The notes under the pieces: generated by a model | The model's database searches: none | The model's input: the letters and a program-made list of their open reading frames with translations, nothing else | What the model was told of the DNA's origin: nothing | Program-made: the position numbers and the translations under genes | Shown: positions 1 to 12,461 of the stretch, one piece after another | How the letters are laid out: each line of letters opens with the position of its first letter | Position numbering within the stretch: position 1 is the first letter of the stretch | Assembly (NCBI GenBank): GCA_029851415.1 | Contig: CM056744.1 | Coordinates: 8,625,268-8,689,267 of the forward strand | Direction of reading: 5' to 3' | Source of the DNA: Eretmocerus hayati | Taxonomy: Eukaryota > Arthropoda > Insecta > Hymenoptera > Aphelinidae | Length of the DNA stretch: 64,000 nt

Positions 1-762
1 CAAGAACAGGAATAATGATTTCTTATCGGAACGGAGCGACAGACTGTCCAATGCCTGTCACGGCTCAGTACATCGATGTACGTCTCCCACTAAAAAGAAA
101 ATCACAACCTTGGATCATTGGAAACATCCCTGCGAAGTTACAGACCCCGTTGTGGTACGCTAAAACCATGAGAGCTTAACGAATTTTGAGAGTTGGTCCG
201 GGTGACACGTCAATTCCTCGATTCTGGGGCGTTTTCTCGCACATCACCTTCTCTAGTATCTATCCGCATCCACCAATCGATCCCAAATTTGGTGTCCACT
301 TTCAGGACATCTGAACGAGGAAAATTTGACTGGTTAGGCCCCATAAGACGTCAAACAGCCCAAATGATCGAGGAGTGACAGCAAAAGTCAAAAGTTTCTG
401 GGATTTCCTCATATAGCATTGACGTAGTTGCAGCACCAGCAAATTGAGTCACAACTGTCACGATTGTCTGGATTAGGTATCGAAGTGTTTCATGTGATCT
501 AACATGCAGTAGCACTAAAATAAAGTACTTCCACAGAACCCGTGATCCTGGCAACAAATATAAACCAATAGAACATTGTTGAAAAAATGTGCAGGATATC
601 GATAAAATTGTATTTATACTCACTTATTTAGTGGAACAGTCATTATACATGTACTGTGGAATGAGCCCGATAGTTGCCAGTGTACTCAGACATGTAAATC
701 ACTTATGATTAGTTCCAAGCGAAAGCGCCCTGCGAAAAAGCGTCATGTCTCCGATCCCTTTG
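1..762. other. No gene recognised (left flank)
   Basis: Only short open frames (at most 90 codons) without recognisable motifs. No repeat structure was noticed up to the TTAA that begins the element to the right. Confidence 0.5.
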
Positions 763-1169
763 TTAAGGGGATGTGGCTGTCATCGCGGTCGGCAAGGTAG
801 GGTACGCGTCGAGTTACCCTTCGGGTAATTCCACCGGTAGGTGGCGCTACCAGAGATCGGACTGTGAGTTGGCAACACTGAAAATGTAGCATAGGGCGCG
901 CTCAATGAAATAGACTCCAAGAGTCAACTGTAGATTAGGGTTGATAGCTTCAGAAAGCCTGTATCGTGACTTTCACCCGCAAGTGGATGTAACTCCGTGA
1001 ATCGTTGGAAAAGGGCAAAATATTCAGATCGCGTTCTTCAATAAGAATGACACATCTTCAGAGATCGAACTCAAAATAAGCTAAAATTGATGTCCAAAAA
1101 CATGAATACTTCTGCAAAGATTTCAAACGAATTCACATCTTTAGACGCCAAAACGACTGGAAATCAGAT

Positions 1170-1690
1170 CATGTTCACTAACATGAAACATTATTGATTT
1201 CATAAAATCATTTGTGCAGATCTAATGATGCCCAAAATGATGATCTAAGGAAAGCAAACTTACCAAGGAATTGATATTCGCTCAATACCTGGTTTCATCG
1301 TTGATTTCAGAAAACCATCTTCTTTCGCAGGCCTTATCATGCTCAAAAACATGATATCTTCTACCCCCAAGGGTAGATCTGATCATAAAAACCATTTTCT
1401 TTCGCTGACCTTATCATGCTCAAAAACATGATATTTTCTATCCTCCATGAGTAGATCTGATCATAAAAATCATCTTCTTTCGTGGAGCCTTATCATGCTC
1501 AAAAACATGATATCTTCTACCCCCGATGCGTAGATCTGATATGCCCAAAAACATAATCCAAGGGGGCCAACATCTCCAAGATATTGTTTCATTTACTCGA
1601 TACCTGTATTCATGTTCAACATAATACGTGCATTGATTTCATAAAATCATCTTCGTCCGCAGACCTGATCATGCTCGAAAACATGATATC
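1170..1690. repeat. Short tandem array with ATCATGCTCAAAAACATGAT core
   Basis: The block (AT)CATGCTCAAAAACATGAT followed by a CTACCCC...GTAGATCTGAT stretch recurs about every 83 bp at roughly 1338, 1418 and 1493, with diverged copies at about 1165 and 1664. Each unit contains two small palindromes (CATG...CATG and GGGTAGATCTGATC-like). Coordinates of the outer copies are approximate. Confidence 0.75.
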
Positions 1691-1789
1691 TCCTTCTTTT
1701 ATTCAGTCAATGGGTCCTGGGAAAATGGTTCATATCCTGCTCTCGTAACCTTATACCTGATAGAAATCCAGTGCAAGTCCTAGATACTC

Positions 1790-3260
1790 TACATTCAAAT
1801 TTGGTAAAGCCACAGATCTTCGCTCGAGGCATTTTTTTCAAATTCCACCTACAAGAACAGTTTCAAGTTAGAACCAAGATAGTTGGATCAGCTTATATTA
1901 TTTCGTAGGCACAAGTCATTTCTCAACTTATACAACTCTATGGATGATTATCTGAGGTACATGGATTATGAGCTGTCAATTTTTTCAATATACTATGTAA
2001 AATTCTGGAAAAATATTCCAGTCCAATTTTCATTGAGGTCTATGGATACAGAATATGATCCCTGACTAGAGGGTGGTATGAACTTGAATAACTTTTCAAT
2101 TGATGATTTGGAACTACACTTCTAAGTGACATCTCAGAATACTTGCTCGAGCGAGACCTTCTATCATCAAACTTTGATAGACATCCTGAAGACTGATGAC
2201 AGACATTCACAGATCATGTTCACGAGCATGGAACATTTTTGGTGATCACATTACACCATAATCATCATAACAAGAAAAGCCATCAATGTGAGAAGATCAG
2301 CCAAAGGTATAAGAATCTTGATGAAAAGAATTTATTAAGACTTTTTTACTACTCTGGATTGGTGGAAGTTGTCGGCTTTTCTTACCCTTGAATATGATCT
2401 AGTACCTGGTGATGTACATTATCAAACTTCAAGAGGTCTTCATCCAAAATTTATAACCCTCAAGAGTCTCGCTCGAGGTACAATTCCCAAATTCTACCTG
2501 TAAGGTTACTTCCAAACTAAAAACAGAATAGACATTCTAGTTCAAATCATTTTCCAGGCACTAATCATATTTCATTCCATGGAATTGGATGGAAATTAAT
2601 TAAGGGAGCTGAATTTTCAGATTGAATTTTTTCACAAAGTTTAACCATAAAAATTCTGGAGAAAAATAAACTTATAATCTATGAAATTCAGTTTGATTTT
2701 CACTCAAATTCATTAATTAAAGTAGAGTCCTGACGGGAAACTAATGTGAACTTGGATGACTCGCCTCAATTGATAATTTGGAACCACACTTCTAAGTGAA
2801 TCTCAGAATACTTGCTCGAGCAAGAATCACCAGTATCATCAAACTTGGATGTAGACTTTCTGAAGGCTCATGATGGACATCTACAGATGATATTCAAGAG
2901 CAGGGAACATTCTTGGTGATCACATTTTACCAACTATCATAATGAGAAAAGCCAATGTCAGAAGATCAGCCTAAGATAAGAATCTTGATGAGAGAATTCT
3001 CCGAAGACTCTTTTACTACTCTGGATTGGTGGGAGTTAGGCTATTTCTAGTCTTGAACATAATCTGAAATCTGGTGATGTCCATCACCAAACCTTAGGAG
3101 GTCTATATCCCAGATTGATGACACTCAAGGATGTCACTCGAGGCACAATTTTTAAATTTCACCTGTAAGATTACTCCCAAACTAGAAACAGAATACACAT
3201 TCCAATTCAGATAATTTTTCAGGCACTGATACCTCACTTCATTCCATGAGAATGGATGAA
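1790..3260. repeat. Tandem array of ~655-bp units (two full copies and one partial)
   Basis: The segment 2065-2570 recurs at about 2735-3235 in the same orientation, with landmarks in the same order: a CTTCTAAGTGA block, ACTTGCTCGAG, TTTACTACTCTGGATTGGTGG and CTCGAGGYACAATT. The tail of a third copy ends near 1925. The AGGCAC landmark sits at 1907, 2556 and 3221, giving periods of 649 and 665 bp. No conserved open frame runs through the units, so this reads as satellite-like sequence inside the TTAA-flanked element. Confidence 0.8.
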
Positions 3261-4352
3261 TCATTATTATAATAGTCATTAATTTTACATGATAGTAATA
3301 TTGGGTAATGAGAAAGAGTCTTACCTTGAACTTATGTGTTGGTTGTCCCACGACGGATCTTCTTGGTACACCCTTGGAGGTGGTCTCCACAGGTAGAGTT
3401 GCCCCGCTAGTGTTCCCAGAGTATCCAGGTATACCTAGAAAAAGCACACATTCAATCAGAATCATTTTAGTGTTGTATTCATTTCACCATGACTAAGTCC
3501 AAGAGAGACCCTTTCATAGAACGGAAACCCAGACCTCTGCAAGTAGAGATTCCAGACAGTGGATTTGAGTAATTTCATGAAAAATATGATCAAATCGGTA
3601 TAAAAAAGACCTTACATAACTGCTGGAGGCAAGGAGAATCAATGCAGATGATTAGTCCACCTCTGGACATCACCAGACCAAGTTCGTCTCTGAATCCATA
3701 CCTCGTTCCCAAGTTTCCGCAATACCTGCAACCAGAAAATGTTGTATATAAGTAAACTAGCCATATGAGAGTGAGTTCAGTAAAAAGAGTACATTTTTTA
3801 TAATAATTTGAGTACAAAAAGTTAATCATTCAGTCCCAATTGAATGAGACTGATGGGAAATTAATCTTTGTTTACATGCAGCCCATGCTAATACATGGTA
3901 AAACAGTGCCCTGCTGCGACACCCCGAACTTGATGAGTACAACTTTCCCAGGATACCTGGGGTGATAAGGACGTGACTACAGGCTTAGCGCAGGTGCTGC
4001 AACAATTTTCAATTGATTAGAATTGATAATTATTTAATTACTTACGATATGAACAGCCGGATTTTGCTGGCTCGAGCAGATGGCATTCTTGCGCTCCTGG
4101 TTTGAGATCCTAGGCATGTCATGCCTCGGAGACGATGTGGAAGCGACCGCAAGGATTTCCCGCACCTACTAACACACCCAAAACACTCAAACACCACTCC
4201 ACGACGTAGCGCGAGCACCAGGAAGCCGGGTAAACAACCTGTTGCGAGGGCTGGTGGCGGCCATTTCGGGTGACGGTGTAGCATATGCTATATAGCTTGG
4301 CTGCTCTATATCAGCGTGCGATGAGTAAGAGATGAGTATGGTCAGTATGGAG

Positions 4353-4455
4353 CATGGCGTAATGATAACATCATCTATTAATGTTTATTATTGATAATAA
4401 CTTAATGTAAATAACATCAATTTATTATTAATAACATTAGTATCATTACGCCATG
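4353..4455. mobile_element. Small palindromic MITE-like element
   Basis: CATGGCGTAATGAT at 4353-4366 is inverted exactly as ATCATTACGCCATG at 4442-4455. The AT-rich interior is also largely self-complementary (TAATGTTTATTATTGAT against ATTATTAATAACATTA). It is about 103 bp long and noncoding. Confidence 0.6.
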
Positions 4456-4953
4456 GCATGGAAGGTAGTGAGAGTGATGGCAAGAGTTCTAAAGTGTCTG
4501 CTGCTTCGCGCCACAGCATTGCCAACTATACCAAAAACATTTGTTGATCGCTCGCATGGACTAGCAGATGGCCGAGATGCATTACACATGAGCTGATTTG
4601 TTTCAATTTTCTTTGCGAATATTGTTTAGTAGGCTCTGTAACGGTGCAAGGTGATTCTACGGATAATTCTGCATCGAAATTGGGTACTTGCATGGAGGTG
4701 AGAGCCCCAACACATTCAGTAATACGTTATTCACCGAGCCAGTGCAGAGGGGCAGTGACTCTTATCGTAGATTTTCGAGAATCTAGGCGAAGTGCGCCAA
4801 GTTATGGACCCAATTCAGGTGAAAAATGACTTAGTCTATCTTCGTGTGAATTTTCACGGCAATACAAGCAATATTCACGAAGAAAATTGGAGCAGATTGA
4901 CCGTTACCGACGTTTAGATTCCTGCAGGGGGGGGGGCAGCCACATCCCCTTAA

Positions 4954-7900
4954 CATTCTTATTAAATTCTATGGTACAAAATCTAAACTTTTCACCACCC
5001 ATGGGGTCCCGAAAAATTTTTTTGGTCCCATGGCGAGAATTTTCGAAAATGAAGTAAAATACATTATTTTTATACTCTAGCAGCTTTTTCCATTAAAATG
5101 CAAATAAGTCGAGTTTGCTCACAGATAGAGATATGCGGCTTACGGCATTCAAAAAGTCTCTCAAAAACCTATCGAAATCGCTATTAAGAAGTGGATTTTG
5201 AGGTTATGGATGTCCTGTACGAGCCAAAGTGGAAAAAATCACTAAATAGTGAATTTCTCAGTTGCCTGTTATTTTTGATTTCTAAAAATCACATAAATGT
5301 AAAACTTTGGGTTCTTTCAGATACAAAATTGTCTTGATTTCCTTTCCCGCCGTTTAAGGCCATTTTTCCCAATTTTTACAGACCTGTTGTTCAGGCAGTT
5401 TGGAATTGCCTCTTTACTGCGCATGCGCAGGAATTTGGACTATTGGAACCAATTACATCAAATAAAGACAAGGAAATTTCCTTCAAAATGACCACTTGAC
5501 CGTGTCAATTCCATCGATTTCGGTCGGAGCTACAACTTATAAAAGACCACCGAATCTCGATAACCACCAAGAGGTGGATCGGAGCCACCGCGACAACATG
5601 TCCGAAGTAGTTCCAATCAAGAGCTGAGGTGGTTTCCCTGAAAATGACCCTGTGCAAAAGTCAATTTTATGTCCTCAGTCAGCAACTACGGCAGCTGGAT
5701 GGAAATGAGTAAGAGTTAGAAAAGAATCTTTCAGATACGCTATCTTGAACCGTGCCAAGAGACGCGCTGTGGAATTTGACATTGTGTACAGTGAACAGAA
5801 ATTCGTTCTGAGTGAATCGCCGAAGAAAATTGCTCAATACACAACATAGGTTGAGCATATCATAGTTACAGCTATGCTGTGCTCAACCAACAACAACAAC
5901 TAAGATTAGATACGAAAGTAGGCCAGTAATTCTAGCCCAAAATCGATCCGTTTTCGACATGACTGCTATGGGGTGGTTTTATTTTTTTTTTTGGGTGCGA
6001 GAGACCCTAGTGAACACCCCCCCCCCCTCCCATAATAGGAACAACTCCAGGGGTGTGAAAAAAATTACAACAACAAAGTAGTAGAAAACTTTGTAATTTG
6101 ATCCATTATTTTGCATCCCGGAGAGTTGTTATAATATTTGGATTGTTCTTCATGGTACCATGTTGTAGGCCATGGAATTCTTTGAACTTCAAGAAAAATA
6201 CCATGTGTCCAACTTCTGCCTAACTCGAGATAATTAGCAACAAAGCTAAAATATAACAAAGATTTCCTTTATTTTTCATTTCAAGGAAAGCCAATGGATT
6301 GATGTGTACTTGCTGGAAAATGTAGCCCTCACAGAGTTCTATATGTAAGATAAAATTTCAGAGCAATTGGTCAATAGACATTGCCGCTATTCTAATTGTT
6401 TATCCCAAATAGTTGTTTTTTACAATAGCCGTAAAATATTTCCGAGTGTACTAGAGTTGTCGCAAAAATTGGAGAGCTTCCTGGACCCTTCAACTACGAA
6501 TCATAAAACTGGTCAATTTGTTACAACAATGATGCTCTGAAGCCAATTGTTTATAAGAATCAGAATTTCTCGATTTCATTCTGCACACAATAGGGAATAA
6601 TCATGCGTCAGCTAAATTTGATTTGGCTCTTTTATACCCTTGTCCATGCTAATAGAAGATTTCCTGTTTTCGCAGAATCTTTTTATTTGTCTTCTATCAT
6701 CTATAATTAAAGATTAAAATCGGCCGAATTATACGCTCGCTTCCACTGAGCCAAGATCAGAGAATTTTACGGGTCTGTTCCGCTTGGAGTATCCTGACGT
6801 CGAAACCCGTAATCTGACATCAATAAGTGCGAACTGACGTCGATTCGATCCATGGTTTGTTTACATCGAAAGCTGTTTGATAACCTGCCATAACCTCTTG
6901 GCTTATTTTTGAGACCCGCATCAAATCACCTAATGTTGATTTGGACATGTTGATAATAATCTTTCTGACTCAGAATGAATGTTATTCAAGTCCTGAACTC
7001 AATAATGTAAATTTAATTAGGTGAGTGGCAAATATAGAACTGCTGTCCAGATCACTACGCCAAATGTCTTCCTTCATCCTCCCGATGCCTACTAACTCTT
7101 CAAAATGCGTAAATTCTTGAGTGTTTTTGATTATTTGACGGTGATACTGAAATTTGTCAGTAACATGCGTTCCAATTCCCAATTATGTACAGTGCTACTT
7201 AACATCACATGAAAGCATTATTATGGGAGTGAAGCAGACTACAGCACACGAATCGCGGTGCGCTTTAAAAAATACCAGTCTCTTCGCAATATTTGACGTC
7301 ACAAAGGCTCGAAGCATGTCAGGATACCACAGGCGAGAACAAACTTGCTGAAGTTTCTGATTTTCGAACGCCATATTGGTTTTGGGATTTGAATCAGGGG
7401 TCGATTTTTTATGATGAAAATAAAATACTTTCGAGCCACAGATGAAAAAACTATATTGTAATTTTCTTTCATTAGGCGTGAACTTTCCATAGGAAAAAGA
7501 AAAATTGGTGATGATGATTCCCTATTCCGCGAGTAATGGATATATGGGAAAATTCGTTCTTGGATCTTGTAGTACGAATTCTATTCTAGATTTTCAGAGA
7601 AAGAACATTGCCCTACAATCCTTCGAACCGGATATACCGATTTTTTTTTAAATCGATATCTAATATACAATTTAATATCAAGGGCCGAACTTTTCGGGGA
7701 ACGATTGAAAAATGTTCAAATTTTCATTTAAAAGATGTTTGGTTCTCATATCTTGACTTGTGTCCTCGTCCCAGCAGCTGAAAGTTGATGTGAAGTTGAT
7801 GTTTCCTTTAGCTCGCTTGAAAAGAGCTGAAAGATCGAGGAGTGGGGGTACTCCCGCGGTAGGCTAGCGGGACGTGCAGAAACTGAGTCGCGCTCTTCAA

Positions 7901-8190
7901 AATCGAGCGCTCGAAATTTTCGACGTTATCTCGGGTCCTACTGGACCGTTTTCGATCATTCTTTTCTTTAAATTGGGATAGCTCACAGAAGAAAACACAA
8001 TGGCGTATGATTGACATTGATTTGAATGGTCATTTTGTGTGTATATGGGGTATACTCCAGGCGCTGGGGGTTATGAGTAAGAAATTCGCATCCCAGAAGG
8101 TTTGAAGGTGTATTCTTATGTATTTTGAGGCACTAAGTCAAATGCATGAGGTTGCCAGCCCGAAAACCCCAACGTTTTTTTGCGATAAAC
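4954..8190. other. Gene-free stretch with a diverged repeat relic
   Basis: No gene recognised. The part at 5040-5560 has the same order of motifs as the palindrome arms at 42980-43945: a CAGATAGAG block, a TTTTGAGGTTA-type block, GCGCATGCGCAG, then AAGGAAATTTCCTTC. It is probably a distant member of that repeat family. A 39-bp hairpin with arms GGTTGAGCA/TGCTCAACC lies at 5849-5888, and poly-C and poly-T runs occur around 5985-6027. The rest shows only short, motif-free open frames. Confidence 0.5.
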
Positions 8191-8895
8191 TCGGAAAATA
8201 TGAATTTTCACGAAAAATTTGTGGAGACAAAGTTGTAGAACATAGAATTTTCTACAAAGAAGATCCCACAACTTTCACCGAAAACCCAACCCTGTGGCGG
8301 GAAATGCTCGAAAACCGTTGTGCGCGTTGAACATGGGCTTATATGGGGCAGCCGAAGCAGCGATACTTAACTTTCTGCCAATTTGACAGTTGTCAATCTA
8401 AGGCTAGACGACCAAGGGCATTTGAAGAGGATGAAATTGCCTTCCAAATAGCAGAAGTCGTATCTCGACAAGTACGAAGCTTTTCTAGTATGAAGTGAGA
8501 AAAAGAGGAAAAATGCAGATTCTGAGCGCCCCGAGCGGGCGCTTTTGCTGCGTAAATACAGTTTTGAGACTCTTATTTCTCTTTCTTTTGAGCAATGCTC
8601 GACTGGCTGCGTTCTAAGCGAGATACGGTCCATATCATTTTGAAGGCGATTTCATCCTCTTCAAATGCACTTGGTCACCTAGCTCTAAATTGACAACTGT
8701 CAAATTGGCAGCAAGTTTAATATCGCTGCTTCGACCGCCCCATATGAGCCCATGTGAAATGCGCGCAGCAGTTTCTGCGCATTTCCCGCCACAGGCTTCG
8801 GTTTTCCGGCAAATTCGTGGGGACTTTTTCTGTAGGAAAGTTTACGTTCTACAACTTCAGTCGCGGAGAACCTATTCCCCTCACCTCGCTCGGGA
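8190..8895. mobile_element. Foldback element, ~0.7 kb
   Basis: The left arm (8200-8480) is the diverged reverse complement of the right arm (8640-8880), folding around about 8543. Matching landmarks include GTGGCGGG at 8294-8301 against CCCGCCAC at 8785-8792, TTGACAGTTGTCAATCTA against its inverse near 8688, and GAAGAGGATGAAAT near 8424 against ATTTCATCCTCTTC near 8648. It is noncoding; open frames over it are side effects of the palindrome. Confidence 0.7.
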
Positions 8896-9639
8896 AATAA
8901 ACTGTCCTGGCGCCCGAACTGGGCGTACGCGCCCAGGGCAATAATGTACTATTTGGTTTGATAAACTATGAACGATGAAAGAAACGTTCAGTTCTTGATT
9001 TTGTACCAAATCTGTTGCTTTACCATCCTCTTAAATCCTAGTCCAGGACTACATGACGGAACGCAGACGACAATTTCGAGTAAATAATTGTTCGTCCGCA
9101 CAGAAAATAGCTCTATCATCAGACATTTGCTCCCAAGTGAACGAAATGATAACTTTTCTCGACCCTTGTTGAGAGCAGGTCGTCCTTCATACCTATCGAA
9201 TCACAGCCAACGTCGAGATTCACTCTAAGAATCCTCTACTTATCGTTCCTATCGAACAGCGTGTCTTGTACGCAAAGACGCTTTCAAATTGCGCGGTCCG
9301 TACTTTGACAAAACTGTCAATAACGTACAACTGTCAAGGGAAACTCGAATTTCATCGTGTCCATTGCCGATTGAGTGTCAGAAGATCGGCTGCTTTTGTT
9401 TACGTTTGGAATCAGTCAGTCAAAGCTCGGTGTGCGGAATAGTTAGAAATAATTCCCAGATGTATCTTTTTATCTTTTTATCTCATTGTGGTCTTCAGTT
9501 TTGGAAGATATGAAATGAAAGGGTACATTCAGAATGTCCAGTAAGAATAGAAGAGTGGGTTATTTCTAATATTATGTTTATGAACATCATGAAGGAGGGA
9601 AGATCGGTATCTGCCTCATATACCAGAGCAAAGAAATCA

Positions 9640-9845
9640 ATCATGTCTTGTCCATATATAAATACGATATCGACGAGAGCTCGCTCGTCTCAGTATACAT
9701 TGATCTCGTATCGTCATGGAATCAGACCATAAAAATCAGGCTCGTCTCGTACCGTCTCGTATCGGAGGGCACTGTATCGTCTCGACTCACGCCGAGATCT
9801 CGATCCGAGAACGAGACGAGATCCTCATCTCGGTGAAGCCCTGAC
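9640..9845 (-). mobile_element. hAT-like transposon fragment with GAGACGAG repeats (left arm)
   Basis: Many copies of the CTCGTCTCG / GAGACGAG motif end at a GAAGCCCTG terminus. Reversed, this reads CAGGGCTTCACCGAGATG, resembling the hAT-type ends at 58392 and 60095. A second possible end (AGGGCACTGTATCG) lies at about 9767. It is noncoding and is also present, with a small length difference, in the right arm at 20470-20670. It therefore predates the inverted duplication. Confidence 0.5.
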
Positions 9846-10377
9846 CAACGCGCATTCGATCAGTTCAGAGTCAGGTGAGATCCGATTGGACAACTTCTGC
9901 GAAATGATCTTACCCAAAACCTCACAAGTTCTGGACGCCAACTTTCCTTGTGAATTCATTGGGGGTACAATTAAAAAATACAACCATCGAATTCAGTTTA
10001 CATAATTTTTTCAATATTTCTACAGATCTCCATGAAGGACAAAAGTATTGACGATCGCTTCATTAAACTCTGATTCCAATGGATCTGCGCCCAACATTTT
10101 CTAATCATGCAATCCGAAGAACCATTCAAAACTCCAGAAAGCCGATAACCAGATCATAAACAACCACAAAATCATGATATTCATTACCAGTGAACTTCAA
10201 TATCATTAGTGCCATATACATCACTCGTGAGAAAGACACTTTTGATAAAACTTGCATCAACACCGTCGCCATCAATCAAAAATTGATAGTCCTTGGTACG
10301 CGCACCACAACCATCGATATTCTGTGTAATACATACTCGAGTTTGAGAGAATAAATGTGGCTTGCTTTTGAGTGGAT

Positions 10378-11136
10378 TCACGCTCTATCTCTGTACTTCT
10401 CCATTATCTGTTCCAGGGCTTCAGGTCGGTGCTGCTTCAGGTATTTTATAGCACGCTTAGCGAACACATTTTGGACGTAAGAGCATTGTCCGCAGCCCCT
10501 CATCACTTCCGGTATCATGGCTGTGAATTCCGGAATAGATTCGAGTTAATGCAGAACTATCACTTTTGTGCGATATTATTTGGAGTCGTGTCCGGAATTG
10601 GGTAATAAAACTAGTAGATAATATCAGTTCCAAATGTAATCTGGGTTAAGGAGGATAGGGACCCTTATCACTTGATGAGAATTTCCAAGTATCTTAACTC
10701 CGACGATTCTGAAAATCGATTTTTTTTCAACGGAGTATAATATCTCAAATTCATCCCACGATTGAGACGCTCGAATGGAATTGTATTGCAAAGTGTTCAA
10801 TCTGCAGAAGCCTGTGGGATCTTGCAATCTAAGTATAAATTGGCTGTAATTCACTCAAATGAATTACCGATAATATATGAGTTACAATATCTCCAGACTG
10901 CATTCCTTGACATGCGTATTTCAAGATTATAAATTCAGGGGTCTGTTTCTAACGCCGCGCCATTACTAACCTTTCATTTTCAGGCCTTTTTCATCACAAG
11001 GACCTGTTTCCAGAGCACATTTAATATGTAAGTCTGCTTGTTTGGGGTCGATGTCAAGAGAATGACCATGATCGACAGAAATGGCGGCAATTGTGAACAA
11101 CAGAGCAAGAACTCCAAATTTGATGGAATGAGCCAT
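10378..11136 (-). CDS. Chemosensory protein (CSP/OS-D family), left copy
   Basis: Predicted small secreted carrier of hydrophobic ligands, 102 aa. The coding exons on the minus strand are 11136-10971 and 10520-10378 (stop TCA at 10378-10380). The intron opens after one base of the codon following Lys55; a phase-1 intron next to this lysine is the classic CSP intron position. Residues 1-25 form a hydrophobic signal peptide. The four family cysteines are C40, C47, C65 and C68, spaced C-X6-C-X17-C-X2-C; the usual middle spacing is 18, so this copy is one residue shorter. The C-terminal half has the conserved KRAIKYLKQHRPE-type helix. The ATG lies 6 nt downstream of a probable 5'UTR intron acceptor. 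Both coding exons appear identical to the right-arm gene at 19186-19944, so the predicted proteins are the same. Splice sites are inferred from GT-AG and phase, not from transcripts. Confidence 0.9.
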
Positions 11137-11142
11137 TTGAAA

Positions 11143-12019
11143 TCTGAAAAAATATCATTAAGTATGACCGAATATTACCTAAAGAATTCAATCACTGTTA
11201 TCGTATTGAACTTTTTGAATTTCCGACCAAGGAACAATGAACATTACATAATGTCATGTGACATGAAATGAACTATAACTAATTATGAAATAGATAAGAA
11301 AAAACTCATGAAAAATGAATTTTTGACGGCATGAAACAGCTCTCTTCATCAAAATAAGTGATTCAATAGAGAAAATGTTGGTATACAAACACTGACCATT
11401 GATTACATCTCAACTCTAGGAATCACTCCTCTCATCTACCAATTTGATATCATAGAATTTTACCAAGTATCAAAGAATACTCGGATTTCCCCTCTACTCT
11501 CTCCGAATCCACCAGTTAGATGTCACTGAACTTCAATTAATCTTAGATCAACTGCCTCTGATGACTTCAGTGACTAGTTTCAGTGAATATCAACTGATGT
11601 GTCACTGAAATTTCGGTGACCTTGGGGTTCGGACGGGTCTTCATCATTGAAACTTCAGTAAGTAAGATCCGTCGGGACCCTTGGAGCACTGAACATGAAG
11701 GGTCTCACTGAAGTTTCAGTGGTGCTCACTGGAACTTCAATGACGACGCCACGCCCGTTCTGACAGGTCTCTGGAGACCTACTGCGGCTTCAGCTGATAT
11801 TCACTGAAACCTCTCAGTGAAATCATCAAGAGGAGCTGATCCGAGATTAACTGAAGTTCAGTATCTTTTACTGATGGATCCGGAGAGAGACTCGAGACTC
11901 TTATCCAATCTGAGATTTTGAATAATTGTAATCGAATACACGGGAAACCACCATTTTGCTAGCTGTAAAACAAATTAGTGCAAGAGCCTCGAATTTTAGA
12001 TATTCCAGGTCAAACTCAC
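11143..12019 (-). other. 5'UTR intron of left CSP gene
   Basis: Inferred intron between a noncoding first exon (about 12086-12020) and the coding exon whose ATG is at 11136. On the minus strand the donor reads AAA|GTGAGT and the acceptor is TTTTTTCAG. The intron is about 880 bp and hosts the foldback MITE at 11500-11892. Confidence 0.6.
11500..11892. mobile_element. Foldback MITE in CSP 5'UTR intron (left arm)
   Basis: The two halves are inverted repeats. The outer edges read CTCTCTCCGRATCCAYCAGT in opposite orientations at about 11500 and 11892. The interior repeats the CACTGAAACTTCAGTG-type palindrome many times. It is about 393 bp and noncoding. The same insertion sits at the mirrored place in the right arm (18430-18822), so it was present before the arms were duplicated. 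Confidence 0.8.
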
Positions 12020-12079
12020 TTTTAGATCAATCTGGAGCCTGTTAGTAGGATCTGAATTCCTCGAACGTTTCAAACTAGA

Positions 12080-12118
12080 AAACTGATTGTCGGGATGGCA
12101 CAGAAAACACCTTTTATA
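12080..12118 (-). promoter_or_regulatory. TATA box and initiator of left CSP gene
   Basis: TATAAAA on the minus strand (12118-12112) lies about 32-34 nt upstream of an insect-type initiator TCAGT near 12086. This is the exact mirror of the right-arm promoter. The inferred 5'UTR exon runs from there to the GTGAGT donor at 12019. Confidence 0.65.
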
Positions 12119-12461
12119 CACCCTAGAACCTTGAATATCACAGATTGAATTAGATAATCGTTCATGTGTTTGTCATCCCTCATAGACTGTCAATTCCTCC
12201 CAATTAAACATGTTAAATTCCGATCTTTTTGACATTGTTCGTAACCTTGGTTTTTACTGAAATTTATTAATATTAGCAGAACTATGAACTCATGAGATTC
12301 ATCATCCCTAACGTATGACAGTGATTGACTAGAGTCAGTGAAATTGTGAGCATTTTAGATTGCTTCTGAATGAAATGTTCTTCAGTCTCCAAAAATGTGT
12401 TGGTTTTCCAAGTACATTGCTCAGAAGATGCCTGGTTTAATTGATGCCCGATGATAAATTA

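Larger units (their letters stand above)
763..4953. mobile_element. TTAA-flanked non-autonomous DNA transposon (4.2 kb)
   Basis: Seen: TTAA at 763-766 is followed by GGGGATGTGGCTG, and the exact inverse CAGCCACATCCCC precedes TTAA at 4950-4953. Known: a TTAA target duplication is the signature of piggyBac and Kolobok transposons. Inferred: a 4183-bp non-autonomous member. The inside holds no transposase-like reading frame. It is filled with tandem repeats (1170-1690 and 1790-3260) and a small palindrome (4353-4455). The 13-bp terminal inverted repeats are short, so a chance match is not fully excluded, but precise TTAA on both outer edges makes this unlikely. Confidence 0.68.

Noticed and set aside
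10372..10605. 77-codon plus-strand frame (and its mirror at 19717-19950)
   Set aside because: Antisense shadow of CSP coding exon 2.
11038..11271. 77-codon plus-strand frame (and its mirror at 19051-19284)
   Set aside because: Antisense shadow of the CSP signal-peptide exon; the CSP reading on the opposite strand explains the sequence.
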